Made by a program: the position numbers and the translations under genes | Assembly: GCA_947259725.1 (NCBI GenBank) | Contig: CAMYNM010000001.1 | Span: 496,001-560,000, forward strand | Reading direction: 5' to 3' | From: CALZIK01 sp945787635 | GTDB lineage: Bacteria > Acidobacteriota > Thermoanaerobaculia > Multivoradales > JAHEKO01 | DNA length: 64,000 nucleotides | Shown: positions 51,955 through 62,153 of the stretch, piece by piece | Layout: the number at the start of each line of letters is the position of its first letter | Numbering within the stretch: the stretch's first letter is position 1 | The notes under the pieces: generated by a model | What the model was told of the DNA's origin: nothing | The model's database searches: none | Seen by the model: the letters and a program-made list of their open reading frames with translations, nothing else

Positions 51955-52429
51955 TACCTGCCTTCGCTTTCTTGAGGCGCTTGCGGTCGCGCTCGATCTT
52001 TTCCTTCAGTTGGAGGATGCCGTGCATGAGGCCCTCCGGCGTCGGCGGGCAGCCGGGCACGTAGACGTCAACCGGAACGATCTCGTCGATGCCCTGCATC
52101 ACGTGGTAGGCGCGGTAGAAGCCGCCCGAGCAGGCGCATGCGCCCATCGAAACCACCCATTTGGGATCCGGCATCTGGTCGTAGATCTTCTTGAGCACCG
52201 GCGCCATCTTGTCGGTGATCGTGCCGGCGACGATCATCAGGTCGCTCTGGCGAGGCGAGAACCTCACCACCTCGTACCCGAAGCGCGACATGTCGTAGTG
52301 GCTCGAGACCACGCTCATGAACTCGATCGCGCAACAGGCGGTGCCGAACGGCAGTGGCCAGAACGAGTTGTTCCGGCCCCAGTCCTCGAGCTTTTCGAAT
52401 GTAGTAGTGACCCAGGATTCGCCGACCAT
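51917..52429 (-). CDS. nuoB: NADH-quinone oxidoreductase subunit B
   Basis: 170 residues, binds cluster N2, the last electron carrier before quinone. Cysteines are in TACCAIEF, GACACSGG and VPGCPP, complete for the family. A Lys/Ser-rich C-terminal tail (about 145-170) is an addition. It is first in the five-gene operon; nuoA, usually before it, is absent, and the next gene upstream encodes a TPR protein. Confidence 0.93.
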   Translation of the reverse strand: MVGESWVTTTFEKLEDWGRNNSFWPLPFGTACCAIEFMSVVSSHYDMSRFGYEVVRFSPRQSDLMIVAGTITDKMAPVLKKIYDQMPDPKWVVSMGACACSGGFYRAYHVMQGIDEIVPVDVYVPGCPPTPEGLMHGILQLKEKIERDRKRLKKAKAGSASDSDGSSAAA

Positions 52430-52470
52430 GGCTTACCTCGCGCGGGCAGCTTAGCGCATGTGTCTGGTGG

Positions 52471-53616
52471 TCACAAGCTGCCCTCGGAGGCCCGTTCGAT
52501 CGCGTTTGCGAGTCGCTGCACGCGGGCGTTTTCGGGGCTGGCGCGCCGGCCCCGAGACAGCCATCGTCGCGCCTCGGCCAAGTCTCCCGCGGCCAGCGCG
52601 ACCTCGCCGAGAGCCGCTAGCAGGTCGGGATCTCGGCGGCGCAGGCGCCGCCCCCGTTTGAAAAAGCGCCCGGCATCCTCGAGATTGCCCTGCTCCAGGC
52701 TCAGGTCTCCGAGGGCCAGGTAGACGAAAGGATTGCGGGTGCGTTGGCGCTCGAGAATCTCGAGCAACCGGGTTGCCCCATCGGTGTCGCCGCGCAGCCG
52801 AAACAGGGCGGCGAGATTCTGGTAGGCAGGAAAAAACTCGGAGTCGAGAGCGATCGCCCGCCGGTAGACCTCCTCCGCCTTCCGCGGTTCGCCCTGCCGT
52901 CGCAGCGCGACGCCGAGGTTCACCCAGGCGTCGGGGAGCCCGGGGTCGAGCTCGACCGCCGCCTGGAGCCATTCGGCCGCGCCGTCGAGGTCTCCGGCTT
53001 GGAGTGTTTCCGCTCCACGGTTCGAGTGGTAGTAGGCCCGCGCGGTGGCATCCGAGATCCGCACCGCCTCCCGGTAGTTGACCTGAGGACCCACCGAAAA
53101 CTCCAGAATCACGCGCTCCGGCCCCTTGTCGAATCCCGCGGTCGTGTGCCCGGCGACAATTATCAGGTCACCCTCCTTGGTGTAGCGTTGGAACTTCCTG
53201 ATATCCATGTAGAAGGCCTCGACACCGAGCTCCCGGGCCATCGCCACGACGAGTTGGCTGAACGACAGGCAATTGACCTGACCCGTGTCGAAGGCCTCCT
53301 GCGCGGTACCCGTGTAGCCCTCCTGATAGCGCACCCGCGGGCCGTCCGGGTCGCGCTGGAGGGCTTCGAGGATCCGCGACAGCTTGGAAAACTGGCCCGC
53401 TTCGTCGGGTACCTTGTCGCGCAGCCAGCTGACGGTCTCGGCGTTCAGTACGTCCGGGTCGACGGGCAGCGCCAGACCCTCGGACGCAGCAGCTCCTGTC
53501 GCTGCGACCAGGGCGATCCCCAGCGCTGCCAAGGCAATCCACAAGAGCTCCACCGGAGTGAGAGTCGAGGGTCCCCAACGGGTTCTCCCAGCAGGGACTG
53601 GGGCAGCGCGGCTCAT
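52471..53616 (-). CDS. Transglutaminase-like domain protein with TPR repeats
   Basis: 381 residues. A hydrophobic segment at about 24-43 (signal peptide or anchor) is followed by a transglutaminase/cysteine-protease-like fold (about 50-190) with the candidate nucleophile in VNCLSFSQL and His in VAGHTT, then TPR repeats (about 190-375; WVNLGVALRRQGEPRKAEEVY, NPFVYLALGDLSLEQGN and others). Such proteins are usually periplasmic; substrate unknown. It lies 41 bp upstream of nuoB on the same strand, so co-transcription is possible, but nothing links it to complex I functionally. Confidence 0.78.
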   Translation of the reverse strand: MSRAAPVPAGRTRWGPSTLTPVELLWIALAALGIALVAATGAAASEGLALPVDPDVLNAETVSWLRDKVPDEAGQFSKLSRILEALQRDPDGPRVRYQEGYTGTAQEAFDTGQVNCLSFSQLVVAMARELGVEAFYMDIRKFQRYTKEGDLIIVAGHTTAGFDKGPERVILEFSVGPQVNYREAVRISDATARAYYHSNRGAETLQAGDLDGAAEWLQAAVELDPGLPDAWVNLGVALRRQGEPRKAEEVYRRAIALDSEFFPAYQNLAALFRLRGDTDGATRLLEILERQRTRNPFVYLALGDLSLEQGNLEDAGRFFKRGRRLRRRDPDLLAALGEVALAAGDLAEARRWLSRGRRASPENARVQRLANAIERASEGSL

Positions 53617-53644
53617 GTCTCGCGCCCGGTAACACCCGGGCGGG

Positions 53645-54043
53645 TCAGTCGATATCGCCGCTTGCCGCCTGCAAGCGCTTCCTCAGCTCGTCCAGCTCCT
53701 CGATGTGGCCGGCCTGAGCCGCTACCACGTCCCGAAAGACCTCGGCCGCGGCGTCGGCTCCCGAGTCTCGGATCATCTTCGGGTAGAGAACGTCATTCTC
53801 GAACCGATCCTCCGCTAGGGCATCCGCGATCACCCGGTCCGCCGCCCGCACCTGCCCCGCCGCCGTGAGCTGCCGAATCGCCAGTTCGTCCTTGGCCTCG
53901 GCCAGCGCCTCCCATCTCTTGCCCAGATTGGGCTTGCCTTCGTCTCGTGCGGCCCGGGCATAGGCACGGTAACGCGCGGCGGCGGCCGCCTCACTGGCGA
54001 AGCCGGTCTTCAGATGCTCCTGGGAGCGAGGCACTCGAGACAC
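53645..54043 (-). CDS. Rubrerythrin-like ferritin-fold protein
   Basis: 132-residue four-helix protein with a rubrerythrin pattern: LKTGFASEAAAAARYRAYAR, then EAKDELAIRQL, EDRFENDVLYPKM and AQAGHIEEL. There is no C-terminal rubredoxin domain. Several di-iron ligands look altered; the usual ExxH of the second helix reads DELA, so metal binding is doubtful. The GTG at 54043 is chosen because GAAAGGAG lies 6 bases upstream; a longer open frame to 54184 adds a basic, probably untranslated segment. It may act in oxidative-stress defence if it still binds iron. Confidence 0.75.
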   Translation of the reverse strand: MSRVPRSQEHLKTGFASEAAAAARYRAYARAARDEGKPNLGKRWEALAEAKDELAIRQLTAAGQVRAADRVIADALAEDRFENDVLYPKMIRDSGADAAAEVFRDVVAAQAGHIEELDELRKRLQAASGDID

Positions 54044-54216
54044 GAAAAACTCCTTTCGGCGAAATTGTCGCGTTAAGATCCTTTTCGACCCGCGAACCCA
54101 GCGTCGTCCAAGCCGCGCGCCGGTTCGCGACCCGATACTAGCAACATGCAACCACCGCTCTCGCAGCCGCCGGAACCTGGGCACCGCGAGATTCGTAGAC
54201 CTGGCAGGAGCCGAAC

Positions 54217-56196
54217 TTGAGACGCAAGGTCCTCAGACGCCTGCTGCTGGTTGCCGCCTTTCTCGTAGCGGGCATTGCCGTCGTCTCGGGAGCCTTTGGT
54301 GCCCTGTTCGGCGCGACCTACATGCTCCTGCCGGCCAAGTTGCTCCTGGCGGGCGCGGTGCTGCTATTTTTCCTATGGCTCGCCTGGTCGCTCACCCGTA
54401 AGTTCCTGTGGCGAGTCGGGCGACGATTGGCGCTTTCGTACTTTTTCATCGGAGTTCTGCCGATCCCCATGGTGGCGGCGCTGATCTTTCTTACCGGCTA
54501 CCTGGTGGCTGGTTTCTTCCTGGGACACCTCTACCGGGATACGGTAGCCGGCCTCCACTCCGACTTGCAGGCGAGCGCGGATCTGCTCCTTGATTCGTTC
54601 TCGGAGGGTGGCGCCCTACCGTCCGACCGCGCCGGCATGGCGGTGTACCTCGACGGCCGCCGGGTGATGGGCGACGGCAAACTCCCTCGATACTGGACCG
54701 CCGGCCTCGAGGAACCTTTCGAAGAAACGGGTTTCCGTCGCACCCCCCGATACTACGCGCGCGCCGACGGCTCGATCACCCTGATCGCAACCGCGACCGC
54801 GGGCAACGCCGCCGCGCTGGTGGTCCACCCCAATGATCTTTCCCAAGAGCTGATGCGCCGCGGCAAGGTATGGGTCAAGCTCTACCGGTCCGATGATCCA
54901 CGCAAGGGCTCGCGCACGCGGGTCAGCTTCGGCGGAAAGGAATACTCCTTTCAACCGGTTACGGTCGCGAGGGGATCGGAGGAGCGTGCGCTCTACTTCG
55001 CCGGCCAGCAGCTCGGAAGCGGGTTTGGCGACAAGCCCTGGCTTTGGTGGAACGAAGTCTCGAGAGATCTCGTGTCGCTCGAGGATGGGCAGGTGGTCGC
55101 CGAGTACGTAGCCGCTACGCTCAACGGAACCACGCAAGGCGTGGCTCGGTATCTCCTGTCGAGCTCGGCGGAGGTCGACACGGCGGCCTGGGCCGGCTTG
55201 ATCTCATTGGCCAGCCTTCTCGCGGCGATCTACGCCGCCGCTCTCGGCATGGCGCTGTTCATGATCTTCACTTTGAGCAGGGCGGTCAACCGCTTGAGCA
55301 AGGCGACCGATGCGGTTCGAGCGGGGGACTTCTCGGCGCGGATTCCGGTGCGCCGCAACGATCAGGTCGGGGAGCTCCAGAGATCCTTCAACCAGATGGC
55401 CGAGAACCTCGAGCAGCTCGTCGCCACCGCGGCGCAGCAGGAGATTCTCGAGAAGGAGCTCCAGATCGCCCGCGACCTGCAGCAGAGCCTCTTGCCTTCG
55501 ACCCTGCCGCAATCCGACTCGCTGGAGTTCGCCACGCTGTTCGAGCCGAGCGCCGCGATCGGCGGCGACTACTTCGACATCCTGCGCATCGACGAATCCA
55601 GGCTGGCGATCGTGATCGCGGACGTCTCGGGCCACGGCCTGCCGACGGGTTTGAGAATGGCCATGATCAAGGCGGCGCTCGGCATCCTCGTCGAAGAGAG
55701 AAAACAGCCCAAGGAGATCCTCCGCCGACTGAGCAGCATGGTCCGCGCCGACCACGACGGGCGGTTCTTCGTCACCGCGACCGTTGCTGTCGTCGACTTC
55801 CGCAAGGGAACCGTCGATCTCACCAACGCGGGCCATCCACCCACCTATCTGATCCGGGAGGGCAAGGTGAAAGAGATCTTGCTCCCGGGCAACCCACTCG
55901 GCGCCCTCGGCGAGAACTACGGCAACACCCGCGTCGACCTGGTCTCGGGCGACATTCTCGTGTGGCTCTCCGACGGACTGATCGAGATGGTGGATCCGCA
56001 GGGAGAACCGTTCGGCTACGACCGCATCCGCACGGCTCTGGAGGCCTCCCACGAGAGCGCCGCTACCGCGAGAGACGCCATCGTGCGCGCTGTCGAGCGG
56101 CACGCCCAGGGAGTCCCCGCCGACGACGACCAGACTCTGGTGGCGATGAGCTACTTCGCGGCGAGCGGGTCTTCGTCGATCCCGAGAGTGCCGTAG
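54217..56196 (+). CDS. Membrane HAMP-SpoIIE/PP2C serine phosphatase (RsbU-like)
   Basis: 659 residues. Three hydrophobic helices in the first 100 residues (about 8-28, 33-55, 75-100), an extracytoplasmic region, another helix at about 325-355, a HAMP domain (about 357-410), a coiled linker (EILEKELQIARDLQQSLLP) and a SpoIIE-type PP2C domain (about 435-650) with IGGDYFD and IADVSGHGLPTG, the metal-binding Asp positions, and SDGLIEM. It should dephosphorylate an anti-sigma-factor antagonist in response to an envelope signal. The TTG start has GGCAGGAG 6 bases upstream. No STAS or RsbW partner is nearby. The last 46 bp overlap the convergent lytic transglycosylase gene. Confidence 0.9.
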   Translation: MRRKVLRRLLLVAAFLVAGIAVVSGAFGALFGATYMLLPAKLLLAGAVLLFFLWLAWSLTRKFLWRVGRRLALSYFFIGVLPIPMVAALIFLTGYLVAGFFLGHLYRDTVAGLHSDLQASADLLLDSFSEGGALPSDRAGMAVYLDGRRVMGDGKLPRYWTAGLEEPFEETGFRRTPRYYARADGSITLIATATAGNAAALVVHPNDLSQELMRRGKVWVKLYRSDDPRKGSRTRVSFGGKEYSFQPVTVARGSEERALYFAGQQLGSGFGDKPWLWWNEVSRDLVSLEDGQVVAEYVAATLNGTTQGVARYLLSSSAEVDTAAWAGLISLASLLAAIYAAALGMALFMIFTLSRAVNRLSKATDAVRAGDFSARIPVRRNDQVGELQRSFNQMAENLEQLVATAAQQEILEKELQIARDLQQSLLPSTLPQSDSLEFATLFEPSAAIGGDYFDILRIDESRLAIVIADVSGHGLPTGLRMAMIKAALGILVEERKQPKEILRRLSSMVRADHDGRFFVTATVAVVDFRKGTVDLTNAGHPPTYLIREGKVKEILLPGNPLGALGENYGNTRVDLVSGDILVWLSDGLIEMVDPQGEPFGYDRIRTALEASHESAATARDAIVRAVERHAQGVPADDDQTLVAMSYFAASGSSSIPRVP

Positions 56197-56855
56197 ATTC
56201 GTCGGATGTACCCGCGCGTTTCCCGAAAGGGAGGCACGCCGTCGTAGCGGGCGACGTTGGCCTCACCCGCGTTGTAGGCCGCGAGAATGCGCGGCAGGTC
56301 TTCCGGAAAACGCCCGGCCAGCCAGCGCAGATACTTGGTGCCGGCCTGGAGGTTGCGCTCCGGGTTGAAGAGCTCACTGGCGGGGACGCCGAATCGTTGC
56401 GCGGTGGCCGGCATGAGCTGCATCAAGCCCCGGGCGCCCTTGACCGACACGGCTCCAGGATCGAAGGCCGACTCATGACGCACCATTGCGGCGACCAGCG
56501 CCGGATTGAGCTTCTCCCGCTTGGCCGCAGCGAAGATCAGGTCACCGTAGGGAGTGCCCGGAACCGGCTCGACCTCCCCGAAGCCGATGCTGACCGGACT
56601 TGGCGAAGCGGCCTCCTCGAGGACCTCCGCCGGCGCCTCGATCTCGTCGTCTACGATTCTCTCGACGGTGGAAAGTGACACGCGAACCGCTCCCCCACCG
56701 GCAAGACGAAGCTCGACTCGATCACCGGCGACCTCGAATCCAGCCACTTTCAGCACGTGCCCACCCGAGAACACGACCAACTCGGCAGCGCTCGGCAACG
56801 ACGTGGCCACGAGCGCCACCACCGTCACCACGAGTTTCGTCGGCGGCCTCCACAT
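56151..56855 (-). CDS. Lytic murein transglycosylase (SLT domain)
   Basis: 234 residues with signal peptide (about 1-24), a small N-terminal beta-rich domain (about 25-90) and an SLT catalytic domain (about 100-225). The catalytic Glu is in VRHESAFDPGA; GARGLMQLMPATA and LAAYNAGEANV are the family's other motifs. It cleaves peptidoglycan glycan strands, leaving 1,6-anhydromuramic ends. It is convergent with, and overlaps, the SpoIIE phosphatase gene, and reads toward it from the xerD side. Confidence 0.9.
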   Translation of the reverse strand: MWRPPTKLVVTVVALVATSLPSAAELVVFSGGHVLKVAGFEVAGDRVELRLAGGGAVRVSLSTVERIVDDEIEAPAEVLEEAASPSPVSIGFGEVEPVPGTPYGDLIFAAAKREKLNPALVAAMVRHESAFDPGAVSVKGARGLMQLMPATAQRFGVPASELFNPERNLQAGTKYLRWLAGRFPEDLPRILAAYNAGEANVARYDGVPPFRETRGYIRRIYGTLGIDEDPLAAK

Positions 56856-56889
56856 GGCGACATTCTACGGTGCCGAGGCGTCAACCCCA

Positions 56890-57793
<904 letters not shown>

Positions 57794-57819
<26 letters not shown>

Positions 57820-59041
57820 CGCATATCGCCAGGATCTCGTCCTCCTCCAGGACGCAGTCGGCCTGCTTGGCGCGCCGAAAGATCACTTCCACGAGCTGCG
57901 GCACGGGGTCGAAGCCACGCTTTTCCAGCCAGTAGGTGACGTTGGACTGGCCGCTCATCGGTCCGATCTCGATCTCCTGGCACCTACCCACCCAGCTGGC
58001 CGGCACACCCGAGTACACGCAATCGACCAACCACGCATCCCCCTTGGCCTGAGCCTTGATGACGGCCGCGGCGTGAACTCCGGTGGCGGTCCGAAAAGCG
58101 TCCCGCCCGACGACCGGGTAGTTCTCGGGAAGCGGCGTACCCGTCGCCTCGGCGACCAGCCGGCAATAGCCCGGCAGACTGGTCAGGTCGCGCTCGATCC
58201 ACCCCATGAGCTTCAAGTTGACCAGGAGCAGATCGATCGGCGTGTTGCCCACCCTCTCCCCGACTCCCAGCGCGGTTCCGTGCAGCCGGTCGGCGCCGGC
58301 CTGCGCGGCCGCGATAGCGTTCTCCACCGCCAAACCCCGGTCGCGATGTCCGTGCCAGTCGACCTGCACGCTGTCGTCGATCGGGTCCACCACGCTGCGA
58401 ATGAACCGCACCACCTCGGCGGCCCCTCTGGGAGTGGCGTGGCCTACGGTATCGGCCACACAGACCCGCTTAGCACCCGCCCGCACAGCCACTTCGTAAA
58501 GGCGCCTGAGATCATCCGGCGCCGCGCGAGTGGTGTCCTCGGTGACGAACATGCACGGCAGGCCGTGGCCGACAGCGAGCGCTACCGCGTCCTCCGCGAG
58601 CCCGAGCAAGCGATCCATCTCCCAGCTCTCGGTGAACCTTCGGATGGCGCTCGAACCGAGAAAGCAGGCGACTTCGATCTCGAGACCGACCTCCTGCGAG
58701 ATCTCGAGGATCGGCTCGATGTCCCGGGCCAGGGTTCGGGCCGCGCAGTTGGGCACCAGCTTCAGCTTGCGGTCGCGGATCTCGCACGCCAGGCGCCGAA
58801 CGGTGTCGACGACATGGGGCCCGGCGCCGGGAAGGCCGATGTTGGCAGACTCGATTCCCAGCCGCGCCATGCAATGCAGCATCTCGAGCTTCTGATCCAG
58901 CGAGGGATCATGCACCGACGGCGATTGCAGGCCGTCCCGAAGGGTCTCGTCGTTGAGCTCCACCCTGCCGCGCGCCGGACCGGGTTCGAGGCTCACCTCG
59001 GTGTTCCAGTCGTAAATCAGCCGATCCACGTCGACAGCCAT
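57794..59041 (-). CDS. LeuA/homocitrate-synthase-like DRE-TIM metallolyase
   Basis: 415-residue TIM-barrel acyl-CoA-dependent synthase related to 2-isopropylmalate, citramalate and homocitrate synthases. It has the ETLRDGLQ signature near the N-terminus, and a metal-binding HGHRDRGLAVENAIAA stretch. The regulatory LeuA dimer domain of the long forms is missing, which fits the short LeuA2 or homocitrate type. The next gene encodes a beta-decarboxylating dehydrogenase, which would act two steps later in leucine or 2-aminoadipate-type chain extension; no isomerase (LeuCD) is in the window. Substrate cannot be fixed. Confidence 0.82.
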
Positions 59042-59051
59042 TTCGAGAATA

Positions 59052-60152
59052 CTACCGGCTATCCGCCACCACGGCGTCCGCTACGAACGCCGCCAGAGCA
59101 TCACCGACTTCGGTCGTCGAAAGCGAGCCGCCGAGATCGGCAGTGGTGTTGCCCGCCTGAATCGACCGCTCGACCGCAGCTTCCACGACCTCGGCCGCCT
59201 GGCGATGCCCGAGGTCGTCGAGCATGAGTGATACCGACAGCACCGCGCCCATCGGATTCGCTCTGTTGGTCCCGGCGTACTTCGGCGCAGAACCGTGCAC
59301 CGGTTCGAACATCGACGTCTGGCCGGGGTGAAGGTTGGCCGAAGCCGCGACGCCGAGACCACCTTGGAGCGCTGCACCCAGGTCGGTGACGATGTCTCCG
59401 AACATGTTGTTGGTTACGATTACCTCGAAGGCCTCGGGCTTGCGGATCATCTGCATCGTCAGAGCATCGACGAACAGGTGGCTTGCCTCGATCTCGGAAT
59501 ACTCTTCGGCAACGGCCCAGTAGACTCTTTGCCAGAGCTCATGGCCGTGCTGCATGACGTTCGACTTGTCGGCCATGCAGACCTTACGATGCCCTTCGCG
59601 CTCGGCGTACTCGAATGCCGCTCGAATGATCCGCTCGACGCCCTTGCGCGAGTAGAGCGACTCCTGGACCGCGATCTCGTCGAGCGTGCCGCGCTTGAAC
59701 TGGCCACCGACGCCGACATACGCGCCCTCGGTGTTCTCGCGGAAGACCACGAAATTGACGTCGTCCCTGGTCTTGCCCTTGAGCGGACACAGACGCTCGT
59801 CGTAGAGCCGGATCGGCCTGAAATTGATGTACAGGTCGAGCCCGAAGCGGATCCCCAAGAGGATGTCGCCCGCGTGCTTCATGTCCGGCACCCGCGGGTC
59901 GCCGTAGGCGCCAATCAAAATTGCCGAGTACTCGTCGCGAAAAGCGTCGAGCGCGCCCGCGGGCAAGGTCTCGCCGGTCTCGAGATAGCGGTCGGCGTTC
60001 CAGGGTAGCTCGACGAGCTCGAGCGGCAGATTCCAACGCTCGGAGGCCACGTCGAGCACCTTGACGGCCTCGGCGGTCACGTCGACGCCGATTCCGTCTC
60101 CGGGCAGCACCGCAATGCGTTGCGGTCTCCTGTCACTGGGAGCCGACGCCAT
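59052..60152 (-). CDS. Isocitrate/isopropylmalate dehydrogenase family enzyme
   Basis: 366 residues, NAD(P)-dependent beta-decarboxylating dehydrogenase. It starts with VLPGDGIGVDV, has VVFRENTEGAYVG and the metal/substrate Asp residues in NNMFGDIVTDLGAALQG, and the coenzyme-binding HGSAPKYAGTNRANP. The IGAYGDPRV loop differs from typical LeuB, so the substrate may be 3-isopropylmalate, homoisocitrate or D-malate. The ATG at 60152 shares one base with the stop of the membrane-protein gene upstream; the open frame continues far upstream, but only as out-of-frame sequence in that gene. It pairs with the LeuA-like gene 10 bp downstream. Confidence 0.85.
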   Translation of the reverse strand: MASAPSDRRPQRIAVLPGDGIGVDVTAEAVKVLDVASERWNLPLELVELPWNADRYLETGETLPAGALDAFRDEYSAILIGAYGDPRVPDMKHAGDILLGIRFGLDLYINFRPIRLYDERLCPLKGKTRDDVNFVVFRENTEGAYVGVGGQFKRGTLDEIAVQESLYSRKGVERIIRAAFEYAEREGHRKVCMADKSNVMQHGHELWQRVYWAVAEEYSEIEASHLFVDALTMQMIRKPEAFEVIVTNNMFGDIVTDLGAALQGGLGVAASANLHPGQTSMFEPVHGSAPKYAGTNRANPMGAVLSVSLMLDDLGHRQAAEVVEAAVERSIQAGNTTADLGGSLSTTEVGDALAAFVADAVVADSR

Positions 60153-61339
60153 CAGCCACCTCCTACGACCCGGCAGAGATGTCCGGTCAGAATGGCGAGG
60201 TAGTTGCCCATCGCATAGCCGAGCAACGCCATCAGAATCGAGGCCGGTACCAGGCTCTCCCGGTGGTGAGCAGCCACCACCGGCGCGGACGCCGCCCCGC
60301 CGACGTTCGCGGCAGAGGCGATTGCCGCGCTGTGCACGTCGACCTTGAACAACCAGGCTCCGGCCAGGCAGAAGGCTCCGTGGATGCAAATCCAGATCGC
60401 CGTGCCGAGCAGAAACACCGGTGCTTGCGCGAGCCCCGACAGCGACGCGGTGGCTCCCATGCGCGCCACGAACACATACAGAATCGCCATCGCCAGCTCG
60501 TGAGAGCCGGGAATCGACTTGGCTTTGGTCAACGACAGGCCGATGCCGAGTGTCGTGACCAGGAGCACCACCCAGGTGGAGGTCGAGATCACGGTCTCGC
60601 CTCCGGCTTCGATCTCCGGAAGCCGAGTCGCGAGCCAACCGGCAAACCAGGTCACCGACAGGGCGATGGCTCCCAGATTCAGGTAGTCCCGAAAGACCGC
60701 GGGGCGGTCCTGCTTCACTTCGGCCGCCGCCGCTGCCTCCATGCGCGCGATCCGATCGTCGGACACCCTTGTCCAGCGGTTGAACTTGGCGGCGAAGTTC
60801 TTCGACACCAGCAACAGCGGCAGCCAGCCGATATAGATCACGGTGTCGGCTAGCACGGCGAGGCCGAACTGCTCTTCCGAGGTTCCCAGCGCGTGCGCTG
60901 CCGCGGCGAGGTTGCCGGTTCCGCCGATCCAGCTCCCGGCGAGCGCGCCGAAGCCCGTCCAGGCGTCCTCCGCGAGCCACCGATGGACCAGAAAATAGGC
61001 GATCGGCGCGCCCAGGACGATACCGGCGGTGCCCATCAGCATGACCAGAACACCCTTCCCCATGACCCGCACGGCCGCGCCCACGTCCACCGAGACCAGA
61101 AGCAGCACGACCACGACCGGGAGGCCGAAGGTCCGCAGCACGTCGTACGACGGAGAGGACTCGGGCAGCACGCCGACGTTGCGCAGCACGACCGGCGTAG
61201 CGTAGATCCAGATCAGCGGAATCAGGTACTGAAACAGCTTCCAGCCGGTCGCGCGCTCGAGCCAGAAGTAGAAGGCCGCGATCCCGGCCAGGACCGCCAT
61301 CACCGCGGCCGGCGATTCAATCAACGAGGCGTCCGGCAT
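60152..61339 (-). CDS. DUF819 family integral membrane protein
   Basis: 395 residues with about ten hydrophobic helices, matching DUF819 (YjcL-like), a family of unknown function. The segment FGALAGSWIGGTGNLAAAAHALG (in two parts) and a related SAAIASAANVGGAASAPVVAA near the end form an internal repeat with glycine-rich re-entrant-like turns, suggesting a transporter. Co-translation with the dehydrogenase gene hints at transport of a related carboxylate, but that is speculation. Confidence 0.83.
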   Translation of the reverse strand: MPDASLIESPAAVMAVLAGIAAFYFWLERATGWKLFQYLIPLIWIYATPVVLRNVGVLPESSPSYDVLRTFGLPVVVVLLLVSVDVGAAVRVMGKGVLVMLMGTAGIVLGAPIAYFLVHRWLAEDAWTGFGALAGSWIGGTGNLAAAAHALGTSEEQFGLAVLADTVIYIGWLPLLLVSKNFAAKFNRWTRVSDDRIARMEAAAAAEVKQDRPAVFRDYLNLGAIALSVTWFAGWLATRLPEIEAGGETVISTSTWVVLLVTTLGIGLSLTKAKSIPGSHELAMAILYVFVARMGATASLSGLAQAPVFLLGTAIWICIHGAFCLAGAWLFKVDVHSAAIASAANVGGAASAPVVAAHHRESLVPASILMALLGYAMGNYLAILTGHLCRVVGGG

Positions 61340-61381
61340 GAGCGCCCAAGATATCAGAGCCCAGCGCTCGAAGCGCAGCGC

Positions 61382-62125
61382 TCAGAGTGGAGCGGGCGCG
61401 TCGGGCACCGCCGCCCGCTCGCCTTCGGCGGCGTACTCGAACGAGGTCTCGAGCGTCGGAATCAGCCAGGACGAATGCAGCGCCGGCAGCTCGCACTGGC
61501 CCCCGGGCAGCTGATCGGTCAGCAGTGAGCCGTCGAGCACTGTGACCGCGACCGGCATGGCGTTGGCGCTTCGTCGCTCGACCTGGACCCTGCGCCACCT
61601 TCCGCGCACCATGACGTACTCGGATCTCTGCCGACGAAAATAGGCCAAGGTCTCCTTGAAACTACCCAGCGACGGTCCCGCGCCCGGAGCCGGGCTCGAG
61701 ATCGACGCCTCGACTACGAACTCATCGGATCGTCGCACCGACCAGGTCCAGCGATCGCCCGCCAGCCCAGGCTCGCCCGCGGCGGGGTAATCGAGCCGGG
61801 CGCCCCGCGCCGGGCGACCCGCTACCCAACGCACGCTAGTCGCCAGCCAGTTCGGCAAAAGCATGCGGAACACCCAGGCGCAGGCCATGCCCTCCCCGTC
61901 GATCGCGCACGCGTGAAACTGACACTGCGGGTGAGACATACCGGGGAGATTCGCCCGCGCGCCGAGGCCGTGCTGCCGAAACAGTAACGCGGAGACGAAG
62001 ACGAAGCTGCCGCGCGCCGTCTTGCAGACGTCATAGGTCAACGGCGGTGGCGGCGGCGGAAGCGCGCTCTCCGGCAGAGCCCAGTTCAGCCACAGGCAGT
62101 CTTGGATGACGGTGTGAAAGATCAT
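61382..62125 (-). CDS. DUF2071-like hypothetical protein
   Basis: 247 residues, cytoplasmic, not firmly recognised. The layout (N-terminal W-rich strand with WLNWALPESALP, mid-region LLFRQHGLG and LPNWLATSVRW, C-terminal SLLTDQLPGGQ) resembles DUF2071/YqjF proteins with an acetoacetate-decarboxylase-like beta barrel. The ATG at 62125 is used; the open frame continues into the upstream CDGSH gene. It lies 28 bp downstream of that gene on the same strand. Function unknown. Confidence 0.6.
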   Translation of the reverse strand: MIFHTVIQDCLWLNWALPESALPPPPPPLTYDVCKTARGSFVFVSALLFRQHGLGARANLPGMSHPQCQFHACAIDGEGMACAWVFRMLLPNWLATSVRWVAGRPARGARLDYPAAGEPGLAGDRWTWSVRRSDEFVVEASISSPAPGAGPSLGSFKETLAYFRRQRSEYVMVRGRWRRVQVERRSANAMPVAVTVLDGSLLTDQLPGGQCELPALHSSWLIPTLETSFEYAAEGERAAVPDAPAPL

Positions 62126-62153
62126 TCGCGCCGTCCCGCTCGGCCTCTTGCGT

